Shown here: piece by piece, positions 1-7,524 of the stretch
How the letters are laid out: each line of letters starts with the position of its first letter
Numbering within the stretch: the first letter of the stretch is position 1
DNA from: [Clostridium] leptum DSM 753
Lineage (GTDB): Bacteria > Bacillota > Clostridia > Oscillospirales > Acutalibacteraceae
DNA: 12,535 nucleotides
NCBI GenBank assembly: GCA_000154345.1
Contig: DS480337.1
Coordinates: forward strand, 1-12,535
Direction: 5' to 3'
The notes under the pieces: generated by a model
Told to the model about the DNA's origin: nothing
What the model saw: only the letters and a program-made list of their open reading frames with translations
Databases searched by the model: none
Translations under genes and position numbers: made by a program

Positions 1-272
1 CTTTTCTTAGGTTCGGTATAAGAAAGCGCCTGGCTGGAATCGCTTAGGCCGCTTGTAGTGGGGTCGTTTAACAGGTTCCATACGGATACCAGGACCGACA
101 CCACGATTACAGGGCTCTGGACGGCCTGTAAGAGCACGTTCCCCACAGCCTGCCAGCTTGTCATGTCTTCCCAGTTGAAGCCTAGGCATGCCAGCATGGG
201 CAGAAAAATGGACGCTGCCAGATTGAACCAGAACACAGGGTTTTTAAACCGTACCTTCCAGTTGATTTTCAT
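1..272 (-). CDS. Phage holin, phi-LC3 type (C-terminus cut by window edge)
   Basis: Ninety codons are readable from ATG 272-270, and the frame is still open at base 1, so the C-terminus is missing. The start has a strong AAGGAGG site 7 bases upstream. The protein opens with MKINWKVRFKNPVFWF, followed by a hydrophobic segment (about residues 13-31), a short polar loop with NWEDMTSW, a second hydrophobic segment (about 48-68) and the polar stretch NDPTTSGLSDS. That N-terminal motif, the two spans and the DPTT-G-SDS motif are characteristic of phi-LC3-type holins, small inner-membrane proteins that form lesions late in infection and so let the endolysin reach the wall. It lies 15 bases after the XhlA-like gene and is the last lysis gene in transcription order. 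The family call is recognition by eye; the two-span layout is read directly. Confidence 0.9.
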   Translation of the reverse strand, partial: MKINWKVRFKNPVFWFNLAASIFLPMLACLGFNWEDMTSWQAVGNVLLQAVQSPVIVVSVLVSVWNLLNDPTTSGLSDSSQALSYTEPKK

Positions 273-287
273 TTCAGTTCCTCCTTA

Positions 288-644
288 TTATACAGGCAGT
301 CCGAATTTGATTAAGATATATCCGACGCAGGCTGTAATAACCAAAAGGAGAATCTTATCCACAATCTTGTCCCAGCGTTTTCCGGATTTCTCCTTAAACT
401 CTGCGATGGATAAAAGAGCCTTGTTAATATCCGCCTGCATGTCGTTGAGCTTGTCCAGGATCTTGCTGTACTGCTCGTCCCGTTTTGCGTCTGATTTTTC
501 CAGAGCTGTGATCCTGGTGTAAAGCTCCGAGTGGGTTTCTCTGGATTGCTGGCGGTATTCCGCGATCTGCTTTTCCAGCATCTCCGCTTTTGCCAGCCCT
601 AGGCAGTCCCGGGAGGGATCCGCAATGCACTTTTCCGGCGCCAT
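288..644 (-). CDS. XhlA-like coiled-coil protein with C-terminal membrane anchor, probable lysis accessory
   Basis: This protein has 118 residues and ATG 644-642, preceded by AAGGAGGG. Residues 1-20 hold two cysteines (C6, C14) in a CIADPSRDCLGLAKAEM context. Residues 20-82 are charged and helical with heptad-like spacing, a likely coiled coil. Residues 93-115 are hydrophobic (KILLLVITACVGYILIKFGL), a single C-terminal membrane span. Hemolysin XhlA-like proteins have the same size and layout and sit beside holin and amidase genes in Firmicutes phages; in PBSX, XhlA takes part in lysis together with the holin XhlB. Here it lies between the amidase and the holin, with a 12-base gap to the first and 15 to the second. 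A direct lysis role is inferred from layout and neighbours. It could instead be a spanin-like or anti-holin partner; nothing in the sequence separates these. Confidence 0.72.
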   Translation of the reverse strand: MAPEKCIADPSRDCLGLAKAEMLEKQIAEYRQQSRETHSELYTRITALEKSDAKRDEQYSKILDKLNDMQADINKALLSIAEFKEKSGKRWDKIVDKILLLVITACVGYILIKFGLPV

Positions 645-656
645 GATAATCCCTCC

Positions 657-1607
657 TTACTCGATTACAATCTGAAGCTTTCCGATGGCGTTTCCGAAAG
701 CGCCCGCGTAGCCGTCCTGCCCGTTTCCGGTTTCATTGTCATACTGCCAGGGATAATAGCTTCCGCCCACAGGAGCGACCCGGTATTTGGCTTTCTTATA
801 CGGCCTGATGCTGTCCGGGGTGTAATAATACACTTCAACAGCGTCAATCTCCAAACCGTTTCCCGCATAGCCGTTTACAGCGTCGTTGATGCTGCAGCCG
901 GTTACATAGGGAAGCCAGCTGCCGCCCTTAATATGTACCCGGTACTTTACGGAACCAGCGGAAACACGAACAGCGACATCAGTGACGGCTCCGGTAAATC
1001 CCGCGTAATCCTCAAGGTTTTTCACCTCGGGAAGCCAGCCGTCCGCCTTGGTTCTTACCCGGTAATATACATCTACCGTTTTCGCTGGCTCGGGCGCGGG
1101 AGCTGGAGCAGGGGAGGGCGCGGGCTTGTCCCCGTTTAAATGAGCCTCCACCATCTTCAGAAATCTGTCCCAGCCTAGGTCAAGGGTTCTGTGGGGACAG
1201 TATTTTCCATTGTAATCCTGGTGCTTGGTTACCCTGTCCATTCCCCAGCCATAGCGTTTTAAGATAGAAGCGATAAACTCAGCGGCGTTTTGCTCCGCTT
1301 TGGTGAACTTCTCACCGCCTGACAGGGAATAGCAGATCTCCACGGCGATCCCCTCCCGGTTGCCTTTGCCGTTTCCGTCTCCGGCGTTCCAGGTGTTCCG
1401 GTTTTCCGGCACACCCTGAACTACCTCCTGATCGTCCACGGCGTAATGAAAAGAAACCTCATTGTCGTTACGAATCATATAGGCGATTTCATTCGCTGCC
1501 GGTGCGTCGTTGGCGGTGTTGTGGACTACTACCCTGGTAGGAGTCATGGCATAAGGGCATTTAACGGAGTAACGGGAAGGGTCTGCTAAATTTTGAATGA
1601 TTTTCAT
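657..1607 (-). CDS. Endolysin: N-acetylmuramoyl-L-alanine amidase (Amidase_2) with three-repeat C-terminal domain
   Basis: This is a 316-residue protein. Residues about 20-150 form a T7 lysozyme-like Amidase_2 domain that cuts the bond between N-acetylmuramic acid and L-alanine in peptidoglycan. The expected zinc ligands are present: H29 in VVVHNTAND, H129 in TKHQDYNG and C137 in KYCPHR, with E90 (GIAVEICYS) as the likely catalytic acid. A Pro/Ala linker (161-175) leads to a C-terminal region with three related units at about 181-217, 221-260 and 274-316, each starting YRV and containing a G-x-W/Y-LP-like core and YAG; this is the probable wall-binding part. There is no signal peptide, so export should depend on the holin. 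The ATG overlaps the fibre stop (ATGA), and its AAGGAGG site lies inside the last fibre codons, implying coupled translation. The amidase activity is well supported; the ligand of the C-terminal domain is unknown. Confidence 0.95.
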   Translation of the reverse strand: MKIIQNLADPSRYSVKCPYAMTPTRVVVHNTANDAPAANEIAYMIRNDNEVSFHYAVDDQEVVQGVPENRNTWNAGDGNGKGNREGIAVEICYSLSGGEKFTKAEQNAAEFIASILKRYGWGMDRVTKHQDYNGKYCPHRTLDLGWDRFLKMVEAHLNGDKPAPSPAPAPAPEPAKTVDVYYRVRTKADGWLPEVKNLEDYAGFTGAVTDVAVRVSAGSVKYRVHIKGGSWLPYVTGCSINDAVNGYAGNGLEIDAVEVYYYTPDSIRPYKKAKYRVAPVGGSYYPWQYDNETGNGQDGYAGAFGNAIGKLQIVIE

Positions 1608-3097
1608 TTTGCTTCCTCCTTGTTTTCTAAAGCGGATAAACGCCGCTCTAAATTCTCAATTTGCTTTTGCTGCTTCTGCACCATGCAGATTAAAGGGGCA
1701 ATAAATTCATCATAGCGAAGGGAGTAGATATATTCTCCTTCGACGGTCCGGGTTTTTAATTCTTTCCGTGTTACAGTTTTTTCCTCTCCGGTTTCCTCAT
1801 CTGTGACAGTCTCGGGAACGTCCTCGTAATAATCCTCCGTTTTTGGGGATTTGATGAATCCGGCGAAATCCATGCTTGTCATTCCAAGCTGAGGGAACAG
1901 CTCCTCAATATCCTGCGAGATCAAGCCCCAGTGGGTTCTGCCGCTGTCAGCGTCGTTAAACACATAGGAGCTTGGCTTCAACCCCATAATAAACGCCGTT
2001 ATTTTTTCCGGGTCAAGATCTGTGATATCGTGCTTGGCGTTTCGGTCGGAGGTTTGAATAGTGCCGTTCTGGGCGAAAACAGCGCGCCATTTCTGGTTGG
2101 CAACTCCTAAATATAAATGGCCTGTTGTGCCGGCGTTAACAGAAGGCCGAAAAGCATTTGCTTCGTCTGTGCCGTTGCTTCGCAAAACAACGCCATATTC
2201 ATTTCTGGAATCACCGCCCAACTGTAAAATTCCATTTCCGTAAATTTGAGGATAACTTGAGGAGGTATATTGATGTCTGGCGCTGATTGCTGCGTTGATG
2301 TTGTCGGTCAAAACCTTGTGCCAGGGATTCCAGCTCTGCTCATCGCCGTTCCTGGTTCGATAGGCCAGCCAATTGCTCCCGTTATACTGGCCTAAAAGCT
2401 GCAGGCGGTATTTATTATCAAGCATTCCGGAAACTGTGAGATATGTACCGTCGAGGCCCGCTCCATTACTTGAATCGTTGTAACAAAAGCCAAATCCATT
2501 TATGATATCGTTCAGAGTAGGGGTGCCCTCGGATTCTTTCAGCTTATTGTATTCCTGCCGCAGATAATTCGTTAAAGCGATATTATCTGTTGTGGCTAAA
2601 ACCCTTTGATTGGCTGGATAAGGAGGCGTGTTATATTTAAAACCCGGGGTAAAATACAGGGTACCGTTTGAAGCCCAAATAACATCATAGGCATCTGGAT
2701 CATCTTCTCTTTGAAAGCCCCACCCCTCGCTTGCGCTTCCCGCTGGGTCGGCAGTCAAGATACGATTTACATTAACGATATTAGAATTTTGGCAGTCTAA
2801 TGCGTATTTTTCGTCCGCTGGTCCGCTGCCGCCGTACTGATTGGCCTTCAGCTTTAATGCTCCCTGCATTTCTCCGCCGGTAATTGGTAAGGCTCCCACA
2901 TCAGAGGCAGACGGCATTTGAGCCAGTTTGCCGGAGCTGTTTAGGGTTGCTACACCATTAGCTGCACCTTTTTCATCATTTGGTATAGCTTTTTCGTCAA
3001 TGTTAGCGAAAGCGGTATTAAAATCGTTCATTTGCGGCGGGTCAGAATATACCCATTGTGGTAAATCAAAATTTGGCGTTGTGGATTGATAGCTCAT
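1604..3097 (-). CDS. Tail fibre / receptor-binding protein with C-terminal S74 intramolecular chaperone domain
   Basis: This protein has 497 residues; ATG 3097-3095 follows AAAGGAGGAGC. The N-terminal part (1-80) is fibre-like, with NGVATLNSSGKLAQ and an ITGGEMQGALKL motif typical of tail fibre repeats. Residues about 217-263 resemble a pyocin-knob type domain (YLTVSGMLDN, then RTRNGDEQSWNPWHKVL). The C-terminal 148 residues match the Peptidase_S74 (endosialidase-type) chaperone: TSDRNAKHDI with S350 and K355 as the expected self-cleavage dyad, then THWGLISQDIEELFP around H389, and a final coiled coil (about 463-496). In this family the domain folds the trimer and is then cut off just before the serine, leaving a mature fibre of about 349 residues. 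It lies between the hub and the amidase and is the only fibre gene in the window, so it is the best candidate for host recognition. Self-cleavage is inferred from the motif. Confidence 0.9.
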   Translation of the reverse strand: MSYQSTTPNFDLPQWVYSDPPQMNDFNTAFANIDEKAIPNDEKGAANGVATLNSSGKLAQMPSASDVGALPITGGEMQGALKLKANQYGGSGPADEKYALDCQNSNIVNVNRILTADPAGSASEGWGFQREDDPDAYDVIWASNGTLYFTPGFKYNTPPYPANQRVLATTDNIALTNYLRQEYNKLKESEGTPTLNDIINGFGFCYNDSSNGAGLDGTYLTVSGMLDNKYRLQLLGQYNGSNWLAYRTRNGDEQSWNPWHKVLTDNINAAISARHQYTSSSYPQIYGNGILQLGGDSRNEYGVVLRSNGTDEANAFRPSVNAGTTGHLYLGVANQKWRAVFAQNGTIQTSDRNAKHDITDLDPEKITAFIMGLKPSSYVFNDADSGRTHWGLISQDIEELFPQLGMTSMDFAGFIKSPKTEDYYEDVPETVTDEETGEEKTVTRKELKTRTVEGEYIYSLRYDEFIAPLICMVQKQQKQIENLERRLSALENKEEAK

Positions 3098-3109
3098 AGT
3101 GCTCCTCCT

Positions 3110-5170
3110 TTATAAAATGGCATGTCTGACGCTGAGTGTCATAGCAAATTCACCTTCCGGGTTATCCGGAGAACGGTCTATATTAACGGCGGCTTGAAGA
3201 ATTGGTTCGTTTTGTTGAGAGCCGTTATAATACATTTGCAGGCCGGATATTTTCTCCTGGAGTTGATCTGGCAGTAGATAATAAGTGGCTGTAACACTGG
3301 TTGAACTAACTTCAACAATATCTGCTGGTGGCAGATGAAAATCACTTGATGCATCTGTGGTGAAATATAAATCTGATACTAGATTAATTCCGGATAAATC
3401 CCCGGCAGTTCCCTGCCCTTGAATAAGCTTCAGCAGCTTTTGTTTCGCAAAAGGCGTTAAATAGTTTCCCAAGTAGTACCACCCCTTTATAAGTTCTTCA
3501 AAAACGAACCAAGACGGATATGCTTTTTCCCAGCCGCGCCAGTTTTTGATTGTGCTTTCGATTTCGCTCCAGGTGTTTACGTTGGCGGCTTTTTCAAACA
3601 CAAGCCACGAAGGAAAGATTTCTTCCCAAACGGTCCAGCTGGGAGCGATTCCTTCTAATGTGCGCCAATCCATCGGCTGCGTTTTAAACGCCATAATATA
3701 AGTTTGAATATTAATATCGTCGTTAATGTACTGGCCGTCAGCAGCCGGGAGGCTTCCGTCCATTTCGAACGTGATTTTTTTAGGCTGGAAAAATAGCGTT
3801 TTTGTTTTATCACGGTATGAAATGGTGGAAGCTTCTACCGAATATTCCCATATAGTTCCGCTGTCTTTAGACAAGATACTCTTAGCGGAAACAGAAGTCA
3901 CCTGAAAATTTCCAAATGTATTAAAATATGGAAGATCTACAGTCAGAAGCTGTCCCGCAGACCAGCCGGGAATTAATGTGGAAAATGAAATCGTAAAGGC
4001 TGGCTGCGCGGCGCGTTGCAAAAATGTTTCCGCATTTAAAGCAGCGTCCGAAAAATCTACTATGGTTTCATCTTCGATCAGATATTCAATAATACCGGAG
4101 CCGCCTCTTTGGGCTTTGATTTTTTCTCTTAGGTCTCCATCAACCAGCCGCGAGTAGACCTGGATTAAAGGATATCCATTAACCTGAATATACCCGCCGT
4201 TTGAAAGATCAAGCCATTCGTAACCGTCTTTCATTTCAATTTCATATCCGCCATAACTCATTAACGCCTGTACCGTGTCGTCGTCATCGTCAATTCCGTT
4301 GAATCCAATTTTTACATTAGCCGGCACGGTTGAAGATGTAGCTCCGCTTTGAATTGCATTACTCATAGAGTACAGAGGATATTTGCATCTAACGATTTGA
4401 GGCGAGAGCCTTTCAAAGCGAAGTCCGGTTTCCCCGTTACTTTTGATTTGGAATTCCTGATATTGGCCTTTGCTTTGTCCGCCGACCACCCGGACAGCGG
4501 AATACATGGTAAAAGAATCGCGGGTGACATTTACGTTATAAACCGCTGAATCGGAATCAAGGCTGATCGGCGCGGTGCTTCGGTTGTAGGTATACCGCAT
4601 ATTGAAGACCTTATCCGGGGTGATTTCCCACCAAGCACCGCATACATCTGCCATTTGATCTATCACGGAGGAAACAATCTGCCCCCATAAGTAAGCCGGG
4701 CTGTTTAAGGTTATTCCAGTAAAATCATCAATTTCCCCGACGGTAATTCCTTCATTTTCCACTCTAACCGGAATAATGCCGTAGAACTCGCCGAGAGATG
4801 CATCATACCAAGACTGGCCCGGTCTGTTCCCCATTAAAATCTGGGTAACGCTGGCGCCGGACGGAAACGTCATATCGACAAAAACGCTGGCTATATAATC
4901 GGAGTTGTTCGTCAGGGTGAGATTATATATTTTGTAAGACAGATCCACGTTATCCAGGTTTTCTTGTTCAGCTTCCATAATGGTTCCGGCGAAGATTACC
5001 ATCTCATTCTCAACCAACTGAATATAATCGCAGGCGGCAATATCTTTTGAATCGGCCGGCATATAAATTCGCAGGGTAGATGAAGTCACATGCGCTTCGT
5101 TTTCATCAAGCGAACCTCCGGTTTCAACAAGAATATCCGGGCGGGGTGTTTTGTTTAAATAAACCGTCAT
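3110..5170 (-). CDS. Baseplate hub / tail tip protein (gp27- or Tal-like), with Trp-rich repeats
   Basis: This protein has 686 residues. Its ATG overlaps the tape measure stop (ATGA), and AGAGG lies 8 bases upstream inside the last tape measure codons. The N-terminal 150 residues are beta-rich and include YIQLVENEMVIFAGTIMEAE, the pattern of a hub domain strand ending in a F-x-G-T-I motif. Residues 150-460 are a longer mixed region (LNSPAYLWGQIVSSVID; WEITPDKVFNMRY). Residues 502-564 hold a tryptophan-rich repeat, listed separately. The last 90 residues look like a beta-rich appendage domain (DLYFTTDASSDFHLPPADIV). Its place between tape measure and fibre is that of the tail-associated hub (Tal), which caps the tail tube and carries the fibres. 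No lysozyme, CHAP or NlpC/P60 catalytic motif is visible, so it does not look like a wall-degrading Tal. No separate Dit gene precedes it. The hub role rests mainly on position and general fold features. Confidence 0.72.
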   Translation of the reverse strand: MTVYLNKTPRPDILVETGGSLDENEAHVTSSTLRIYMPADSKDIAACDYIQLVENEMVIFAGTIMEAEQENLDNVDLSYKIYNLTLTNNSDYIASVFVDMTFPSGASVTQILMGNRPGQSWYDASLGEFYGIIPVRVENEGITVGEIDDFTGITLNSPAYLWGQIVSSVIDQMADVCGAWWEITPDKVFNMRYTYNRSTAPISLDSDSAVYNVNVTRDSFTMYSAVRVVGGQSKGQYQEFQIKSNGETGLRFERLSPQIVRCKYPLYSMSNAIQSGATSSTVPANVKIGFNGIDDDDDTVQALMSYGGYEIEMKDGYEWLDLSNGGYIQVNGYPLIQVYSRLVDGDLREKIKAQRGGSGIIEYLIEDETIVDFSDAALNAETFLQRAAQPAFTISFSTLIPGWSAGQLLTVDLPYFNTFGNFQVTSVSAKSILSKDSGTIWEYSVEASTISYRDKTKTLFFQPKKITFEMDGSLPAADGQYINDDINIQTYIMAFKTQPMDWRTLEGIAPSWTVWEEIFPSWLVFEKAANVNTWSEIESTIKNWRGWEKAYPSWFVFEELIKGWYYLGNYLTPFAKQKLLKLIQGQGTAGDLSGINLVSDLYFTTDASSDFHLPPADIVEVSSTSVTATYYLLPDQLQEKISGLQMYYNGSQQNEPILQAAVNIDRSPDNPEGEFAMTLSVRHAIL
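3479..3667 (-). repeat. Trp-rich tandem repeat inside the hub protein (residues 502-564)
   Basis: Tryptophans lie at residues 502, 512, 522, 534, 544, 554 and 564, a 10-residue spacing broken once by a 12-residue step; two further Trp are at 515 and 547. Two 27-residue units (502-528 and 534-560) align without gaps and share 11 identical positions, including W-E and PSW-x-VFE. The core motif is PSW-x-V-(W/F)-E, seen at 510, 520 and 552. This is read directly from the translation. Its role is unknown: it could be a flexible or stacking linker between the hub body and the C-terminal appendage domain. Confidence 0.85.
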
Positions 5171-7482
5171 CCTTTGTACCTCTTTGCCATAACGTCACTG
5201 TACTGGTGCTTCGTTACATTGTCCGTAATCAGTTTTCCATCTAAATAAAGTGGAGAATTAACTACGATAACAGACGAATTTGCAGCGTCTGAATAGTTGC
5301 CATTCGCCAGTGCAAAAAGCTCGGCTTGTTGCTTCTGCGTCAGAACCATTTCCCCGTCCTTTAATAAGGCGGGACCTTCTCCCATCGCAAAATCAACGAT
5401 GCCGCCTGTATGAAAACGGGGCAACGATACATTTGGAATTTCAGGAATCGCCGGAATGCCGATTGCCCCAGTCAATTGGTTGATCCCCCAAATAATACCA
5501 TTGATGATCGCGATAGCGCCGTTAATAATTCCCTCAACAATAGTCGGAATCAAGTTGAAAATTCCCTTGAACATATCAACGATTCCGTTCCAAGCCTGCT
5601 CCCAGTTGCCTGAAAACACACCGGTAATAAAGTCAATCAACCCGCCGAAAACGTCCATAACGCCTTCGATAATCGGCATGATTGCCTCGATAGCGCCACC
5701 CAGCACTTTACTGAAAATCCCCGCTAATGTTTCGATAACCGGACCAAGAACATCGCCAATAAGTCCTGCAATTTGAGAAAAGATATCAAAAAGAGGTTCC
5801 AGAGCAGAGAACAAGGTTTCTAATATAGGCGTGAGGGCAGAGAAAAGTTCCTGTATTGGCGGTAAGATTGCTTGAACGAGGCTCATTAAAGGTTCAATCA
5901 AAGCAGAGATAAGTCCTAGCAATGGTTCTAGAGCAGCCTGTATCAAAGACAGAAGCGGCTCCATAAGTGACTGAAACAATCCCATCAGTGGGCCTAAAAT
6001 ACCATCTAAAAGCTGCATAAGAGGTTCCAGGAGTTGTGCGATTAGGTCTAAAATTGGAGTAAGTGCTTCGCTGATAAGCTGTAATCCAAGACCAAGAATT
6101 TGCCCTATAAATTCAACAATCTTTCCAAGCGGTTCGCTAATGACTAAGAGAACTTCGCCAAGTTGTTCAAAAATCGGGGCTAATGATTCTCCAAGAACCT
6201 CCATTAACGGTTTTAGGGATTCCATGAGGGTACTTAATAAAGGGATCAAAGCCTCCCCCAAGGGGACAAGCAGCATTTCAAAACCACGTTTGAGTTCATC
6301 TAGCATTGACCCAAGATCGTCATATTTGACGTCTTTCATATTTTCTAATTCTTCGCCTGTCGCATAAGCGCTATCCTGAATTCCTGCTAGTGCTGTAACT
6401 ACTTCCGGCCCTAAATCTTCCCACATAGTGCCAAACAAAGCCACTCCGGCTTGGCTTTGTGCAAGAGGATCGTCCATATCTGCCAACGCTTGAATAGTTT
6501 GGTCGAAAGCTTCTTTGGCTGAATCTCCTCCGGCTGCAAATTTAGCCGCCATTTCATCAGCATTTAATCCGATAGCTGAAAAGCCTTCTTGTGTGGTTGC
6601 CGAGCCGTCTACTACACGAATAGACATTTCTTTAATGGCGTCGCCAACCTTGTCCAAATTGAAAGCGCCAGATTCTGCTCCGCTTTCCATGATTGCGAAC
6701 ATATCGTCAGCATCGAGGCCGACTTTTGCAAATTGCACAGAATATTCGCTGATACTATCTAGTAACTCTCCAGAGAAATCCAATCCATTTTGGGCGCCGG
6801 TAGCGATTAAGTTCATGGCATCATCGCCGCTGATTCCAAATTGAGTCATCATTGCATTGGCTGCCCGGACAGATTCATTTATGTCGTATCCGAAAGTGTC
6901 GCGCAATGTAAAAGCGGATTCCGTTATGTTTTGCAAAGAAGCTTGGTCTAAATCACCCATTTGTTGAGTAACAGCAGACATAGCGTCGGCAATATCTCCG
7001 AATGATTCCCCGTAGTTGTTTGTATAAATGCTTTTTAAAGTTTCTTCGTAGCTGTCGAGAGACTCCTTTGATACTCCAGTAGACGCGGCGAATTGATTCA
7101 TTGCTTGATCTATGGAAGTCGCTGAAGATACAGCGTATCCGCCTACGGCTACAGCAGCGGAGCCAATTCCTAATAACGCGGCAGACCCAGAGGATCCAAG
7201 CCCAGAGAATGAAGAAACTAAATCGCCAACAGCGCCACCAGCCGGGCTAAATTTTCCAAAAGCGTCGGTGGCTTTTTCACCTACATCTTTTAGAGCGCCG
7301 GAGAGACCACCGGTTTCTTTTGTGGTTTTTTGAATACTGTCTTGTGCGTCGTCCGCACTTTGCTCTACAGCGGTTCCAGCACTTTTGGCAGATCTTTTTA
7401 TTGTAGATTCCGCCTTAGAGACGTCGCTTTTTATTTTTGAATCATCAGCCCTAATTTCATATACAACTTCGCCTTCTGCCAA
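5167..7482 (-). CDS. Tail tape measure protein
   Basis: I choose TTG 7482-7480 as start: it has GAGGTGA five bases upstream and gives a 771-residue product starting (L/M)AEGEVVYEIRADDSKI. The in-frame GTG at 7515 and ATG at 7509 have no ribosome binding site. Residues about 103-121 are hydrophobic. Residues about 125-365 match the conserved phage tail tape measure region (SIDQAMNQFAASTGVSKESL; ALFGTMWEDLGPE). Residues 400-620 are a long leucine-rich helical part with an 11-residue proline repeat, listed separately. A hydrophobic stretch follows near 647-680, and the C-terminus has the GGIVDFAMGEGPALLKDGEMV motif split by a few residues from VLTQKQQAELF, common in Firmicutes tape measures. The protein fills the tail tube, sets its length and is released on DNA entry. 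At about 0.15 nm per residue it predicts a tail near 115 nm (inference). It is the largest gene in the window and overlaps the hub start by ATGA. Confidence 0.93.
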   Translation of the reverse strand: MAEGEVVYEIRADDSKIKSDVSKAESTIKRSAKSAGTAVEQSADDAQDSIQKTTKETGGLSGALKDVGEKATDAFGKFSPAGGAVGDLVSSFSGLGSSGSAALLGIGSAAVAVGGYAVSSATSIDQAMNQFAASTGVSKESLDSYEETLKSIYTNNYGESFGDIADAMSAVTQQMGDLDQASLQNITESAFTLRDTFGYDINESVRAANAMMTQFGISGDDAMNLIATGAQNGLDFSGELLDSISEYSVQFAKVGLDADDMFAIMESGAESGAFNLDKVGDAIKEMSIRVVDGSATTQEGFSAIGLNADEMAAKFAAGGDSAKEAFDQTIQALADMDDPLAQSQAGVALFGTMWEDLGPEVVTALAGIQDSAYATGEELENMKDVKYDDLGSMLDELKRGFEMLLVPLGEALIPLLSTLMESLKPLMEVLGESLAPIFEQLGEVLLVISEPLGKIVEFIGQILGLGLQLISEALTPILDLIAQLLEPLMQLLDGILGPLMGLFQSLMEPLLSLIQAALEPLLGLISALIEPLMSLVQAILPPIQELFSALTPILETLFSALEPLFDIFSQIAGLIGDVLGPVIETLAGIFSKVLGGAIEAIMPIIEGVMDVFGGLIDFITGVFSGNWEQAWNGIVDMFKGIFNLIPTIVEGIINGAIAIINGIIWGINQLTGAIGIPAIPEIPNVSLPRFHTGGIVDFAMGEGPALLKDGEMVLTQKQQAELFALANGNYSDAANSSVIVVNSPLYLDGKLITDNVTKHQYSDVMAKRYKG
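5764..6057 (-). repeat. Degenerate 33-base repeat coding 11-residue Pro/Leu units in the tape measure
   Basis: In the 771-residue numbering, prolines fall at 476, 487, 498, 509, 520, 531, 542, 552 and 563, so eight steps are of 11 residues except one of 10. Units read PLMQLLDGILG, PLMGLFQSLME, PLLSLIQAALE, PLLGLISALIE, PLMSLVQAILP. A weaker copy of the same phase lies upstream at prolines 414, 425 and 436 (about 6243-6175). The DNA is diverged, so the repeat is clear only in protein. It fits a repeating helical rod along the tail lumen. Confidence 0.85.
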
Positions 7483-7487
7483 TGAAA

Positions 7488-7494
7488 TCACCTC
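7488..7494 (-). promoter_or_regulatory. Ribosome binding site that fixes the TTG start of the tape measure gene
   Basis: GAGGTGA on the minus strand is a near-perfect match to the Shine-Dalgarno consensus and ends 5 bases before TTG 7482-7480. The upstream in-frame GTG (7515-7513) and ATG (7509-7507) lie in sequence with no purine-rich site. This argues that the tape measure gene starts at TTG and is 11 codons shorter than the longest open frame. Confidence 0.7.
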
Positions 7495-7524
7495 ACAAGT
7501 GAAAGTCATCGGCACATAATGGCA

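Noticed and set aside
7..189. A 60-codon minus-strand frame within the holin gene
   Set aside because: It is an out-of-frame reading of the holin coding region, with no ribosome site and an Arg/Gly/Pro-rich product typical of shadow frames.
58..522. A 154-codon open frame on the plus strand across the holin and XhlA-like genes
   Set aside because: It is antisense to two well supported genes, its product is low-complexity Ser/Leu-rich, and it has no ribosome site. Other plus-strand frames (for example 5456-5776, 6515-6844, 9407-9760) are rejected for the same reason.
1060..1160. Internal start producing a free wall-binding domain from the endolysin, as in some clostridial lysins
   Set aside because: GGTGGAGG occurs near the end of the amidase domain, but no in-frame ATG, GTG or TTG follows at a workable distance.
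1604..3097. Diversity-generating retroelement target in the fibre
   Set aside because: There is no reverse transcriptase, template repeat or C-type lectin domain in the window; the C-terminus is an S74 chaperone.
7483..7515. Tape measure start at GTG 7515 or ATG 7509
   Set aside because: Neither has a ribosome site, while TTG 7482 has GAGGTGA five bases upstream.
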